Positions 7,011 through 14,198 of a stretch of DNA of 19,843 bases are shown one piece after another. The stretch covers positions 1 through 19,843 of the forward strand of contig JAZSGI010000154.1 in NCBI GenBank assembly GCA_045532655.1. Direction: 5' to 3'. The first letter of the stretch is position 1. Each line of letters starts with the position of its first letter. Below the pieces are notes generated by a model, which did no database searches, had not been told where the DNA came from, and saw only the letters and a list, made by a program, of their open reading frames with translations. This DNA is from JAVBQJ01 sp045532655 (GTDB taxonomy: Bacteria > Verrucomicrobiota > Lentisphaeria > Victivallales > Victivallaceae). A program made the translations under genes and the position numbers.

Positions 7011-8297
7011 ATGCTGAAGGAACTTGTCAGTACAGGGAACATAAGTATAGCAGTTATCGGACTCGGTTATGTGGGTATGCCCCTTGCGGCGGCATTCGGC
7101 GCAAAGTACAGAACAACAGGTTTTGACCTTAAAGAGGAACGTATAAAGGAACTTAAGAGAGGTACAGACAGTACCGGTGAAGTCACTGCGGAAGAGTTTG
7201 CTGCGGCAGAACATCTCTATTTTACCTGCAATAAGGATGAAATTACCGGGTGTGATTTTTATATAATAACAGTTCCGACACCTGTAGACAAGTTTCTCCG
7301 TCCGGATCTTTCTCCGCTTTATTCGGCTTCACGGACAGTTGCTTCTGTGATGAAAAAAGGTTCTGTTGTCATTTACGAAAGTACCGTTTATCCGGGGTGT
7401 ACCGAGGAGGAATGTGTACCGGTACTGGAAGAGGTTTCCGGCATGAAGTACAATACTGACTTCTTTTGCGGTTACAGTCCTGAACGTATAAATCCCGGCG
7501 ACAGATCCCACAGATTACCTGATATCCGGAAGATAACCTCCGGTTCAACACCCGATACCGCCGATGCCGTGGATATGCTTTACTCATCCATACTCAATGT
7601 AAGTACCCACAAAGCTCCATCCATCAAAACTGCCGAGGCAGCCAAAGTTATCGAAAACACCCAGCGTGATCTGAATATAGCATTTGTCAATGAGCTTGCC
7701 AAAATTTGCAGACTTCTCGGCATAGATACCAATGACGTTCTTGATGCCGCCGGTACTAAATGGAACTTTCTTCCCTTTCGTCCCGGACTTGTCGGCGGTC
7801 ATTGTATAGGTGTTGATCCCTATTATCTGACACACAAGGCCCAAAGTATGGGCTACATACCCGAAGTGATCCTTGCCGGAAGGCGTATAAATGACGGTAT
7901 GGGCAGATTTGTTGCCGGAGAAGTCCTGAAAATAATGATAAGCAAGGATGTTAAAATCAAAAACAGCAAAGTTCTGCAGCTTGGTATAACATTCAAGGAG
8001 GATTGCCGCGACATCCGGAATTCCCGTTCAGCCGATGTGGCGCATACACTTGAGGAATACGGCTGTAATGTAACAGTATTTGATCCCCATGCCGACCCGG
8101 ATGAAGTCAGAGGGGAATACGGTCTTGATTGTGTTTCAGGCACAGAAAAACTGCTTGATAAATACGATGCCGTGATAATGGCTGTTGCCCATAAAGAATT
8201 TGCAGATCTGGATATAAGAAAGTATTTACATTCTTCATCAACCGTATTTGACATAAAAGGTAAACTGCCGAGGGAAATAACAGACAGCAGGCTTTGA
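7011..8297 (+). CDS. Nucleotide-sugar 6-dehydrogenase (UDP-N-acetylhexosamine dehydrogenase type, WbpA/TviB-like)
   Basis: A 428-residue enzyme of the UDP-glucose/GDP-mannose dehydrogenase superfamily, which oxidises C6 of a nucleotide sugar to the uronic acid with two NAD+. It has the Rossmann motif GLGYVGMPLA (17-26), the ESTVYPGCTE loop, the central dimerisation helix with KVIENTQRDLNIAFVNELAK, and the catalytic cysteine at about 265 in GGHCIGVDPYYLT. The C-terminal domain carries GITFKEDCRDIRNS. The PGCTEE and NTQRDLNIAF signatures favour the UDP-GlcNAc/GalNAc branch over UDP-glucose, but substrate is inferred. GGAGG ends 5 bases before the ATG at 7011; an alternative ATG at 7008, overlapping the upstream stop, is too close to it. 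The gene immediately precedes an MBOAT acyltransferase. Confidence 0.92.
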   Translation: MLKELVSTGNISIAVIGLGYVGMPLAAAFGAKYRTTGFDLKEERIKELKRGTDSTGEVTAEEFAAAEHLYFTCNKDEITGCDFYIITVPTPVDKFLRPDLSPLYSASRTVASVMKKGSVVIYESTVYPGCTEEECVPVLEEVSGMKYNTDFFCGYSPERINPGDRSHRLPDIRKITSGSTPDTADAVDMLYSSILNVSTHKAPSIKTAEAAKVIENTQRDLNIAFVNELAKICRLLGIDTNDVLDAAGTKWNFLPFRPGLVGGHCIGVDPYYLTHKAQSMGYIPEVILAGRRINDGMGRFVAGEVLKIMISKDVKIKNSKVLQLGITFKEDCRDIRNSRSADVAHTLEEYGCNVTVFDPHADPDEVRGEYGLDCVSGTEKLLDKYDAVIMAVAHKEFADLDIRKYLHSSSTVFDIKGKLPREITDSRL

Positions 8298-8304
8298 AGA
8301 GGAT

Positions 8305-9696
8305 ATGGTTTTCAGTACACAGAGCTTTTTATTCTTTTTTCTGCCGCTGTTTCTCGGAATTTATTTTCTTCTTCCCGCAGGTTCATGCAACCGGCTGCGT
8401 AATTACTGGCTTCTTGCCGGCAGCCTTGTTTTTTATGGATGGTACGAGTGGAAACTCCTGCCTCTGCTTCCGGGGATAACCTTTGTTTGCTGGTTTGCCG
8501 GGAAGTATATGGCAGAAGGGGGCAAATACCGTAAAAGTGCAGTTGCAGCGGCTTCAGCAATATCAATATTTACGCTGATTTCATGTAAGATCCTTGCAGT
8601 TGGCGGCGAAACAGATTCTTTACCGGAATGGATGGGAGAATTTGTTTTTCCCCTCGGTATAAGTTTTTATACCTTCCAGGCACTTTCCTACACCTTTGAT
8701 GTTTATTCCGGCAGAAACATGCAATACAATTATACCGGATATTTTTCTTTTCTTACCGGAACATCCATGTTTACCCAGCTGGCGGCAGGGCCCGTGGTCA
8801 GATGGCATTCACTGGCACCGCAGATAAGCGGACGCAAATATCTGCCGGAGAAATTTTCCCGCGGGTCATTGCTTTTCATGGCTGGTTTTGCCAAAAAGAT
8901 ACTGCTTGCAGATGAACTGGGTATGATTGCCGATGAAGTTTTTTATGCCTCCTCACCCGGCACATTTGCCTCATGGCTGGGCATAACAGCGTACACTTTA
9001 CAGATATATTTTGATTTTTCCGGCTACTGCGATATGGGTATCGGTACAGCGATGATGACCGGGTTCATACTGCCGCAAAATTTCCGTTCACCTTTAAGGA
9101 GTTGTTCCATAAGGGAATTCTGGCACCGCTGGCACATAACCCTGTCGAAATGGTTCAGGGATTATATATATATACCTATGGGTGGTAATAAAAAAGGTAT
9201 TTTCCGCACCTCATGCAATATTTTAACAGTAATGCTTTTAAGCGGTATATGGCATGGAGCGGGGTGGAACTTTATAATATTCGGTCTGTTGCATGGGGCG
9301 GCAATGGTTTTGGAACGTATGAAAAGATACCTGTTTCCCGGCTTGAAACTTCCGGCAATAACCGGATGGTTGTGGATGATAAGTGTAGTGCTGGTGAGTT
9401 TTGTATTTTTCCGTACCGGGACACCGTCAGCTGCCCTGGAATACCTCGGAACAATGACAAGGTTGAGAGGCGGTATTGCAGCAGATGGTCTGGTGTTGAA
9501 TAATATATTGTCATATAAAAATCTGGTGGTGATGGCTTCAGGGATATTTATTGCAGTTTGTACAAGAACGACAGCGGCATCCGCTGCCCGGAGAGGCAAT
9601 TCTTTCTGGATCTGCCTGATGATCATATTTTTTGCCGCCTCAATAATAAAAATGCTGTCCGTTCCCGGTGAAAATTTTATATATTTCATATTCTGA
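8305..9696 (+). CDS. MBOAT family O-acyltransferase (AlgI-like)
   Basis: A 463-residue polytopic inner-membrane protein that passes acyl, usually acetyl, groups across the membrane for polysaccharide O-acetylation. The N-terminus MVFSTQSFLFFFLP is the hallmark AlgI start, so the ATG is secure even though GAGG lies only 2 bases before it. MBOAT motifs are EFWHRWHITLSKWFRDYIYI (261-280) and the catalytic-histidine motif GIWHGAGWNF (His307). It ends in the usual short aromatic tail (FIYFIF). It starts 7 bases after the UDP-sugar dehydrogenase. The usual AlgJ/AlgX-like periplasmic partner is not next to it. The acceptor is probably a surface glycan containing uronic acids, by context only. Confidence 0.93.
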   Translation: MVFSTQSFLFFFLPLFLGIYFLLPAGSCNRLRNYWLLAGSLVFYGWYEWKLLPLLPGITFVCWFAGKYMAEGGKYRKSAVAAASAISIFTLISCKILAVGGETDSLPEWMGEFVFPLGISFYTFQALSYTFDVYSGRNMQYNYTGYFSFLTGTSMFTQLAAGPVVRWHSLAPQISGRKYLPEKFSRGSLLFMAGFAKKILLADELGMIADEVFYASSPGTFASWLGITAYTLQIYFDFSGYCDMGIGTAMMTGFILPQNFRSPLRSCSIREFWHRWHITLSKWFRDYIYIPMGGNKKGIFRTSCNILTVMLLSGIWHGAGWNFIIFGLLHGAAMVLERMKRYLFPGLKLPAITGWLWMISVVLVSFVFFRTGTPSAALEYLGTMTRLRGGIAADGLVLNNILSYKNLVVMASGIFIAVCTRTTAASAARRGNSFWICLMIIFFAASIIKMLSVPGENFIYFIF

Positions 9697-9702
9697 AGCA
9701 AG

Positions 9703-9873
9703 ATGGGGAGTTTTGTGCCTCAATGCGATTTTTCGGCAGCAGAAATATTGAATGGTTTTCGCGGACGTCCGATTTACCGTGAAAAAGGTTACGATCATAC
9801 ACGTTTTTCATTGCGTATACCGCCGTACGGCTGCGGAGTCATCGCATTGGAATTTACCGGATCGATCACCTGA
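9703..9873 (+). CDS. Small orphan ORF of 56 residues, possible C-terminal remnant of a glycosidase
   Basis: A short frame beginning ATG at 9703, in the same reading frame as algI and 6 bases after its stop, ending TGA at 9873. The translation is compositionally protein-like; its last part reads HTRFSLRIPPYGCGVIALEF. That resembles the closing beta-sandwich strand of many glycoside hydrolases (sLxLPPyGxxVL pattern). This is pattern memory and not a database result. There is no good Shine-Dalgarno sequence and no upstream catalytic domain. It may be a decayed fragment, a small protein or chance. A terminator follows 12 bases later. Confidence 0.3.
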   Translation: MGSFVPQCDFSAAEILNGFRGRPIYREKGYDHTRFSLRIPPYGCGVIALEFTGSIT

Positions 9874-9885
9874 CCGTCAAGGATA

Positions 9886-9936
9886 TCAAGCCGCAGACAA
9901 GGGAGTAGAATATACTGTTCCCCCGGCTTGATTTTT
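9886..9936 (+). terminator. Rho-independent terminator after algI and the small ORF
   Basis: TCAAGCCG (9886-9893) pairs perfectly with CGGCTTGA (9924-9931), directly followed by a T-run (9932-9936). The inner 30 bases include a secondary pairing of GGGA with TCCC. It closes the Bax1-like/dehydrogenase/MBOAT transcription unit. Confidence 0.7.
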
Positions 9937-9956
9937 CTGTTTTGCAATGCTATATT
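9928..9956 (+). promoter_or_regulatory. Promoter for the SGNH esterase, overlapping the terminator arm
   Basis: TTGATT (9928-9933) and TATATT (9951-9956) are separated by 17 bases, with TGC directly before the -10 (extended -10). The -35 uses the 3' arm and first Ts of the preceding terminator. The -10 ends 33 bases before the esterase ATG. Confidence 0.6.
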
Positions 9957-9989
9957 ATCCCCCGTCGAATTTTACAGGAGATTTATATA

Positions 9990-10631
9990 ATGAAAACGAT
10001 TCTTTTTCAGGGAGATTCCATAACTGATTGCGGACGCCTTACATGCGGAGGGGCAGGGTATCCCGTTGAATACAATATGGGACCGGGGTATCCGGGATTG
10101 ATCGCAAGTTTTCTGCAGGGGGAATATCCGGAAAAAGATTTCAAAGTGTACAACAGGGGTATTTCCGGCAACCGTATTGTTGATCTTTACGCCCGCTGGA
10201 AGATGGATGCCCTGAATCTTGAACCGGATATCATAAGCATTTTTATCGGCATCAACGATGTAGGTCACGAAATATCACACAAAAACGGTGTGGAGGCTGA
10301 GCGTTTTGACAAAATCTACCGTATGATGCTCGACTGGACGGTCTCTGAACTGCCAGAAGTGAAGTTCATTATCATGGAGCCTTTTATTCTGCCATTTGAT
10401 GAAGAGGATAATCTCTGGATGGATGAAGTGGCCCGCCGACGCAGTATCATAAAAAATATTGCCGCGGATTATAAGGCTGCGTTTATCCCTGTACAGAGTA
10501 TCTTTGACAACGCTCTGCAGCGTGCTCCTCACGGTCACTGGATGGCTGACAGGCTGCACCCCTGCGCCGCCGGACACCACCTCCTTGCCAAAGCATGGCT
10601 TGAAGCGGCAAAACCGTTACTGGATATCTGA
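9990..10631 (+). CDS. SGNH/GDSL-family hydrolase (probable carbohydrate esterase or lipase)
   Basis: A 213-residue serine hydrolase with the four SGNH blocks: GDSITD with nucleophile Ser10, block II NRGISGNRI (Gly57), block III IGIND (Asn89), and block V DRLHP with the Asp187/His190 pair. No signal peptide is visible: the protein begins MKTILFQGDS, with the catalytic motif at residue 8, so it is probably cytosolic. Members of this size act on acetylated sugars, acyl esters or lysophospholipids; the substrate cannot be read from sequence. The ATG at 9990 is chosen because AGGAG lies 9 bases upstream and it fits the family N-terminus. It is monocistronic behind its own promoter and convergent with the next gene. 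An O-acyltransferase gene lies just upstream, so deacetylation of related glycans is possible. Confidence 0.9.
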   Translation: MKTILFQGDSITDCGRLTCGGAGYPVEYNMGPGYPGLIASFLQGEYPEKDFKVYNRGISGNRIVDLYARWKMDALNLEPDIISIFIGINDVGHEISHKNGVEAERFDKIYRMMLDWTVSELPEVKFIIMEPFILPFDEEDNLWMDEVARRRSIIKNIAADYKAAFIPVQSIFDNALQRAPHGHWMADRLHPCAAGHHLLAKAWLEAAKPLLDI

Positions 10632-10714
10632 CGGTACAGACAGAAACAGGGGCGGCAGCAGAGAGCTTTTCCGGGGAGAAGTGAACAGAAAGCGTTTCCT
10701 GCGTGGAGCGGCTT

Positions 10715-12049
10715 TTACAGTTCCTCCAAAGCGGCGGCTTCCAGTTCTGCTGCGTTTTCTATACTTTCTGCCATAGCCTCGGCCTCGGATGGGGCTGGGG
10801 TGTAACCGGGAGAATTGAGCATGTCAAGAATACGGTCAAAACATGCTTCTGAATCAGCCAGCAGAGCTTTTGTTTTTTCCGGCAGTTTTTCCGGATCTCC
10901 GCCGTTGGAAATAAAGGAATTAAAGGTTTCCAACCGTGTTTCCACCAGCATCATCACCCGGTTGCGCAGCTGTCCTCTTATCTCATCACCGGCATGATCG
11001 TAACGGTTGACAAAATGTTCAAAGCGTTCCTCCAGTTCATTAAGGAAAACCACTTCCTGGGCTTCGTCGGCAAAGTCAGGAGTTTCGGGGAACGCCCGTG
11101 AATAAAAGGATTCAAAATCATATTCTCTGCCGAAAAGCTGATCCAGCATAAATCCGTCAATGACCGGGATTGTCACCGGAAGTTTCAAATCTTTGAGTAT
11201 TGCACCAAGTGAAGCTGTTTCGCCGCGGGAGATCCCGAACCCGGGTGGAATATGTACCGCACCGTTGTCCTCCTCATCATCCCCGCCGCAGTCACATTCG
11301 CCGTCGTGGTGGTGAACGTGTGCAGGATCATCTGTCCCTGTGATCTCATCCGGCAGATCGGGCCGCAAAGCCAGAAAACTCTGTCCCTGCTCCATGGCGA
11401 TAGTAAAATCATTGTCCTGCATATAAAATTCATCCAGTGAAGCTCCGGGAGAATTGAGCAGTTCCCTGTTGATTGCAAAGACACGGCGCAGCTGCTGTGG
11501 TATGGTTAGTGAATCACCGTGTTCTTCAATGACTTTCTTCAATGCGGCAGTAAATCCGGCACACCACTCTTTCTGTGCTGAAGCCTTGCGTTCTGAAGCG
11601 GAAACTGTTCTGCAGACAAAGATACCTTTGCAGAAATCAACGATCCTGACCAGCAGAGCATCATCTTCTTCAAATCCGTTTTTACTGAAAAGCTCTTTAC
11701 ATTCAAGAGCCGAGACGGAAACTCTGGTATCAGGAGAGGTCTTTTTACCGGCAAGTACTTTGTAATTCTCCTGGGATTCTGCAGTAAGCGTGGGGAATAT
11801 CTCTTCCACTCCCAGAAAAGCATAACGGTTGAAAAGGTCACTGATGCGGTATTTGCCGGATGTCCATTCCAGCTTTTCGCCCCCTTCAAGAGATACCGTT
11901 GCTTCGGAGATAAAAACATCATCGCAAAAAACAGCAAATCTGTGTCCGGCGATCACCATCCCCATATCGATCTCGTCCTTTGCAGGAGTAATGAGAAATT
12001 CACCGCCATTGAATATTGCGGCTTCGTCCAGTACAGTATTTTCAGCCAT
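10715..12049 (-). CDS. Uncharacterised 444-residue protein with a His/Cys/Asp-rich island
   Basis: I do not recognise this family. No signal peptide or membrane segment is visible, so it is probably cytosolic and is clearly acidic. The N-terminal 140 residues look like mixed alpha/beta. Residues 244-261 read HVHHHDGECDCGGDDEED, a strikingly metal-binding-like loop in a low-complexity linker between two folded parts. The C-terminal part (about 325-410) is mainly helical and is followed by an Ala/Glu-rich tail. AGGAG lies 8 bases before the ATG. It is the last gene of the nusA-infB-rbfA-DHH-truB operon, 24 bases after truB, so a link to translation, RNA or stress is suggested by context only. 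Codon use looks like its neighbours, so it is probably an ancestral lineage-specific gene. Confidence 0.85.
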   Translation of the reverse strand: MAENTVLDEAAIFNGGEFLITPAKDEIDMGMVIAGHRFAVFCDDVFISEATVSLEGGEKLEWTSGKYRISDLFNRYAFLGVEEIFPTLTAESQENYKVLAGKKTSPDTRVSVSALECKELFSKNGFEEDDALLVRIVDFCKGIFVCRTVSASERKASAQKEWCAGFTAALKKVIEEHGDSLTIPQQLRRVFAINRELLNSPGASLDEFYMQDNDFTIAMEQGQSFLALRPDLPDEITGTDDPAHVHHHDGECDCGGDDEEDNGAVHIPPGFGISRGETASLGAILKDLKLPVTIPVIDGFMLDQLFGREYDFESFYSRAFPETPDFADEAQEVVFLNELEERFEHFVNRYDHAGDEIRGQLRNRVMMLVETRLETFNSFISNGGDPEKLPEKTKALLADSEACFDRILDMLNSPGYTPAPSEAEAMAESIENAAELEAAALEEL

Positions 12050-12073
12050 AATGACCGCTCCTTTTCTGTGACC

Positions 12074-12832
12074 TCAAAGATCTTTGCCCATAATATTTTT
12101 TGCGTGATCAAACATAAACTGCCGCAGATGCAGTGCCAGATCTGCCTGTTCCCATGTTTTTATGGTATCAACACTTACAGCGTGTGCAATTTCAAACTTG
12201 CCTGATTTTGTCCGGCGCAGAGCATTGAGCATTGCCCCGCAACCGAGATCTTTGCCGATATCGCTGGCAAGGGAACGTATGTATGTACCTTTGGAACATT
12301 CCACACTTATATCCACTTCCGGCAGTTCAAATCTGTTTACAGTAAGGCTGTGGATGGTGATAGGCCTCGGTTCCCGTTCTATTTCCTTTCCCTGCCGGGC
12401 CAGTTCATAGAGTTTTTTGCCTCCGACTTTGACTGCAGAGACCATAGGCGGGATCTGCATAATATCCCCTCTGAACTTATTCAGAGTTGCCTCCAGCACA
12501 GAGGCAGTAACCATGGAACAATCCTTTTCGCTGCAAATCTCCGTTTCGGTATCCATACTGGGAGTTTCTGCGCCCAGGCGTATCACAGCGTCATAGCTTT
12601 TGTTTTCGCCGGAAAAATGTTCCGCAAGGCGTGTAAATCTGCCGAGTACCAGTACCAGCAACCCTGTGGCTGCCGGGTCAAGAGTACCGCAATGACCGAC
12701 TTTCGGTATATTGAAACGTGCACGAACCATGTTTACAACATCAAAACTTGTCCATGTCAACGGCTTGTCCACCAGCAGGATCCCCTCGCCGGTAAAGACA
12801 GGAAGACGGTGTTTATCGGGTCTGTATCTCAC
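12074..12832 (-). CDS. truB: tRNA pseudouridine(55) synthase TruB
   Basis: A 252-residue cytosolic enzyme that isomerises U55 in the T-loop of tRNAs. The catalytic motif HCGTLDPAATG has Asp52. Further signatures are the ILLVDKPLTWTSFDVV N-terminus, IPPMVSAVKVGGKKLYELAR and CSKGTYIRSLASDIG. It ends soon after the catalytic core and has no PUA domain, as in short bacterial forms. The start is GTG at 12832, overlapping the upstream TGA as GTGA; no alternative start precedes the conserved motif. It belongs to the nusA operon, where truB commonly lies downstream of rbfA. Confidence 0.96.
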   Translation of the reverse strand: MRYRPDKHRLPVFTGEGILLVDKPLTWTSFDVVNMVRARFNIPKVGHCGTLDPAATGLLVLVLGRFTRLAEHFSGENKSYDAVIRLGAETPSMDTETEICSEKDCSMVTASVLEATLNKFRGDIMQIPPMVSAVKVGGKKLYELARQGKEIEREPRPITIHSLTVNRFELPEVDISVECSKGTYIRSLASDIGKDLGCGAMLNALRRTKSGKFEIAHAVSVDTIKTWEQADLALHLRQFMFDHAKNIMGKDL

Positions 12833-13809
12833 AATTTATTCAACTCCTCTTCAAAGCGGCAGAGAACCTTTTCCGCCGTTTGTTCAATATTTTCATTTAT
12901 CTGCAATCCTGCGGCATATTTGTGACCGCCGCCGCCAAATTCTTTAAGAATATCCGCCGCCGAAACAGTTCCGGGCTGTGTGCGGGAAGAGATCTTGAGT
13001 CCGGTTCCGCGGGGTGAGATCAGAATTGCGGCTTTCACGCCCTGCAATTCCCTGATACGTTCAATTACGCCCTCGCCGTCACGCATATCAAATGAATACT
13101 TCCTGAGCATTTCCTCCGTGACCGTACCGACAGCAAGTGCCCCGCCGCAGCGGAATTGCAAATGATTCAGTACCAGATCAGCTTCCAGCTGCTGCTGATT
13201 CAGCGGCTTGGAAAAATAAGCATTGGTATTTACTGCATTCAAGTCAGCCCCAAGCTGCAGCAGTTCACCGGCGGCCCGGAAAGCCCGGCTGTCGCTGTTG
13301 GAAAAACGGAATCCCCCTGTATCTGTGGAAAGCCCCAGCAGAAACAGCGTTGCCGCTTCCGGAGTTATGTGCCAATTCATTTCACGGCATATTTCAAAAC
13401 ACAGGAGTGCTGCCGCCGCACAAGCCGGCTCAACGGCCTTACACCCGGCACTTGTAAAATTGTTGCCGGGATGGTGATCCAGTACCAGCGAGGGCATTGA
13501 ACTGCACAAGTCATCTATATCTGCCGCACCGCATCCTGCCAAAGACGGTGTTGCACAATCGATCACCAGCATAAGATCATGTTCCAGAGCCTCCTGCCGG
13601 GATATTTCGGCCACAAACCCATCATGCACCAGCGGGGCATATTTTTGCGGAAAACCTTCCGGCATAAGCACTGTTGCTTCTTTGCCGGAATATCGCAGCA
13701 CATCTGCCATGGCAAAAGCCGACCCGACGGCATCGCCATCAGGTTTGCGGTGTACAATTATCAGAACCCGGGAAGCTCCCGCCAACAGTTCACTGTACTG
13801 ATCCGGCAT
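12829..13809 (-). CDS. DHH-family phosphoesterase, NrnA-like (oligoribonuclease / pAp phosphatase)
   Basis: A 326-residue two-domain enzyme. The DHH domain shows HRKPDGDAVGS (20-30), VIDCA (Asp84), the DHH triad at 111-113 and Asp163 in LSTDTGGF, all Mn2+ ligands. The DHHA1 domain ends with the substrate-binding GGGGHKYAAG (292-301). Length and motifs match NrnA-type nanoRNases, which degrade oligoribonucleotides and remove the 3'-phosphate from pAp. The ATG at 13809 has GGGGAG four bases upstream and overlaps rbfA by 20 bases; longer starts at 13830 (ATG) and 13848 (TTG) are less likely. The rbfA-nrnA-truB order recurs in many bacteria. The activity is inferred from the family. Confidence 0.92.
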   Translation of the reverse strand: MPDQYSELLAGASRVLIIVHRKPDGDAVGSAFAMADVLRYSGKEATVLMPEGFPQKYAPLVHDGFVAEISRQEALEHDLMLVIDCATPSLAGCGAADIDDLCSSMPSLVLDHHPGNNFTSAGCKAVEPACAAAALLCFEICREMNWHITPEAATLFLLGLSTDTGGFRFSNSDSRAFRAAGELLQLGADLNAVNTNAYFSKPLNQQQLEADLVLNHLQFRCGGALAVGTVTEEMLRKYSFDMRDGEGVIERIRELQGVKAAILISPRGTGLKISSRTQPGTVSAADILKEFGGGGHKYAAGLQINENIEQTAEKVLCRFEEELNKL

Positions 13810-14197
13810 CGTTCTCCCCGTCCGGTGCATATTCACCTGATGCTTCAAGGCCGTTCAGAATACCGATCACTCTGTCCCCGTCACCGAGTCTGGAATCATA
13901 ACGGAAACAGAGGACAGGAGTATGTTTGAAGCCCAGCGTTTTTGCCAGATGCCGCTGCCAGTCTTTGCGGCGTTCAGCCAATTCCCTGTCCACAGCATCC
14001 CGTACCCTGTTGGGGACCCTGCTGCCGCCGAAAATACTGAGAAGTACAGTGGCGTTACGCAAATCAGAAGATGTTTTTACGGCAGTTACCGAAAGAAGCA
14101 TCCCGTCGGGAGCGATACTGTCCCGCTGGATCAGCAGGCCCAGTTCTCTTTTCATAAGCTCATTTACCCGGAGCAGACGGTCAACACGTTCAGACAT
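13790..14197 (-). CDS. rbfA: 30S ribosome-binding factor RbfA
   Basis: A 135-residue KH-like protein that helps mature the 5' end of 16S rRNA and the 30S subunit. Typical features are the helical start SERVDRLLRVNELMKRELGL, a central strand with LLSVTAVKTSSDLRNATVLLSI, and FKHTPVLCFRYDSRLGDGDR near the end. The frame is open upstream, but the ATG at 14197 is chosen because it starts one base after the infB TAA (TAATATG) and matches the family N-terminus. The Shine-Dalgarno is weak (GCGAG about 8 bases away), so translation is probably coupled to infB. Confidence 0.94.
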   Translation of the reverse strand: MSERVDRLLRVNELMKRELGLLIQRDSIAPDGMLLSVTAVKTSSDLRNATVLLSIFGGSRVPNRVRDAVDRELAERRKDWQRHLAKTLGFKHTPVLCFRYDSRLGDGDRVIGILNGLEASGEYAPDGENDAGSVQ

Positions 14198-14198
14198 A

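Noticed and set aside
10632..10714. Search for a terminator between the convergent SGNH and 444-residue genes
   Set aside because: A weak 6-bp stem (CTTTTC with GAGAAG) is present, but there is no T-run on either strand.
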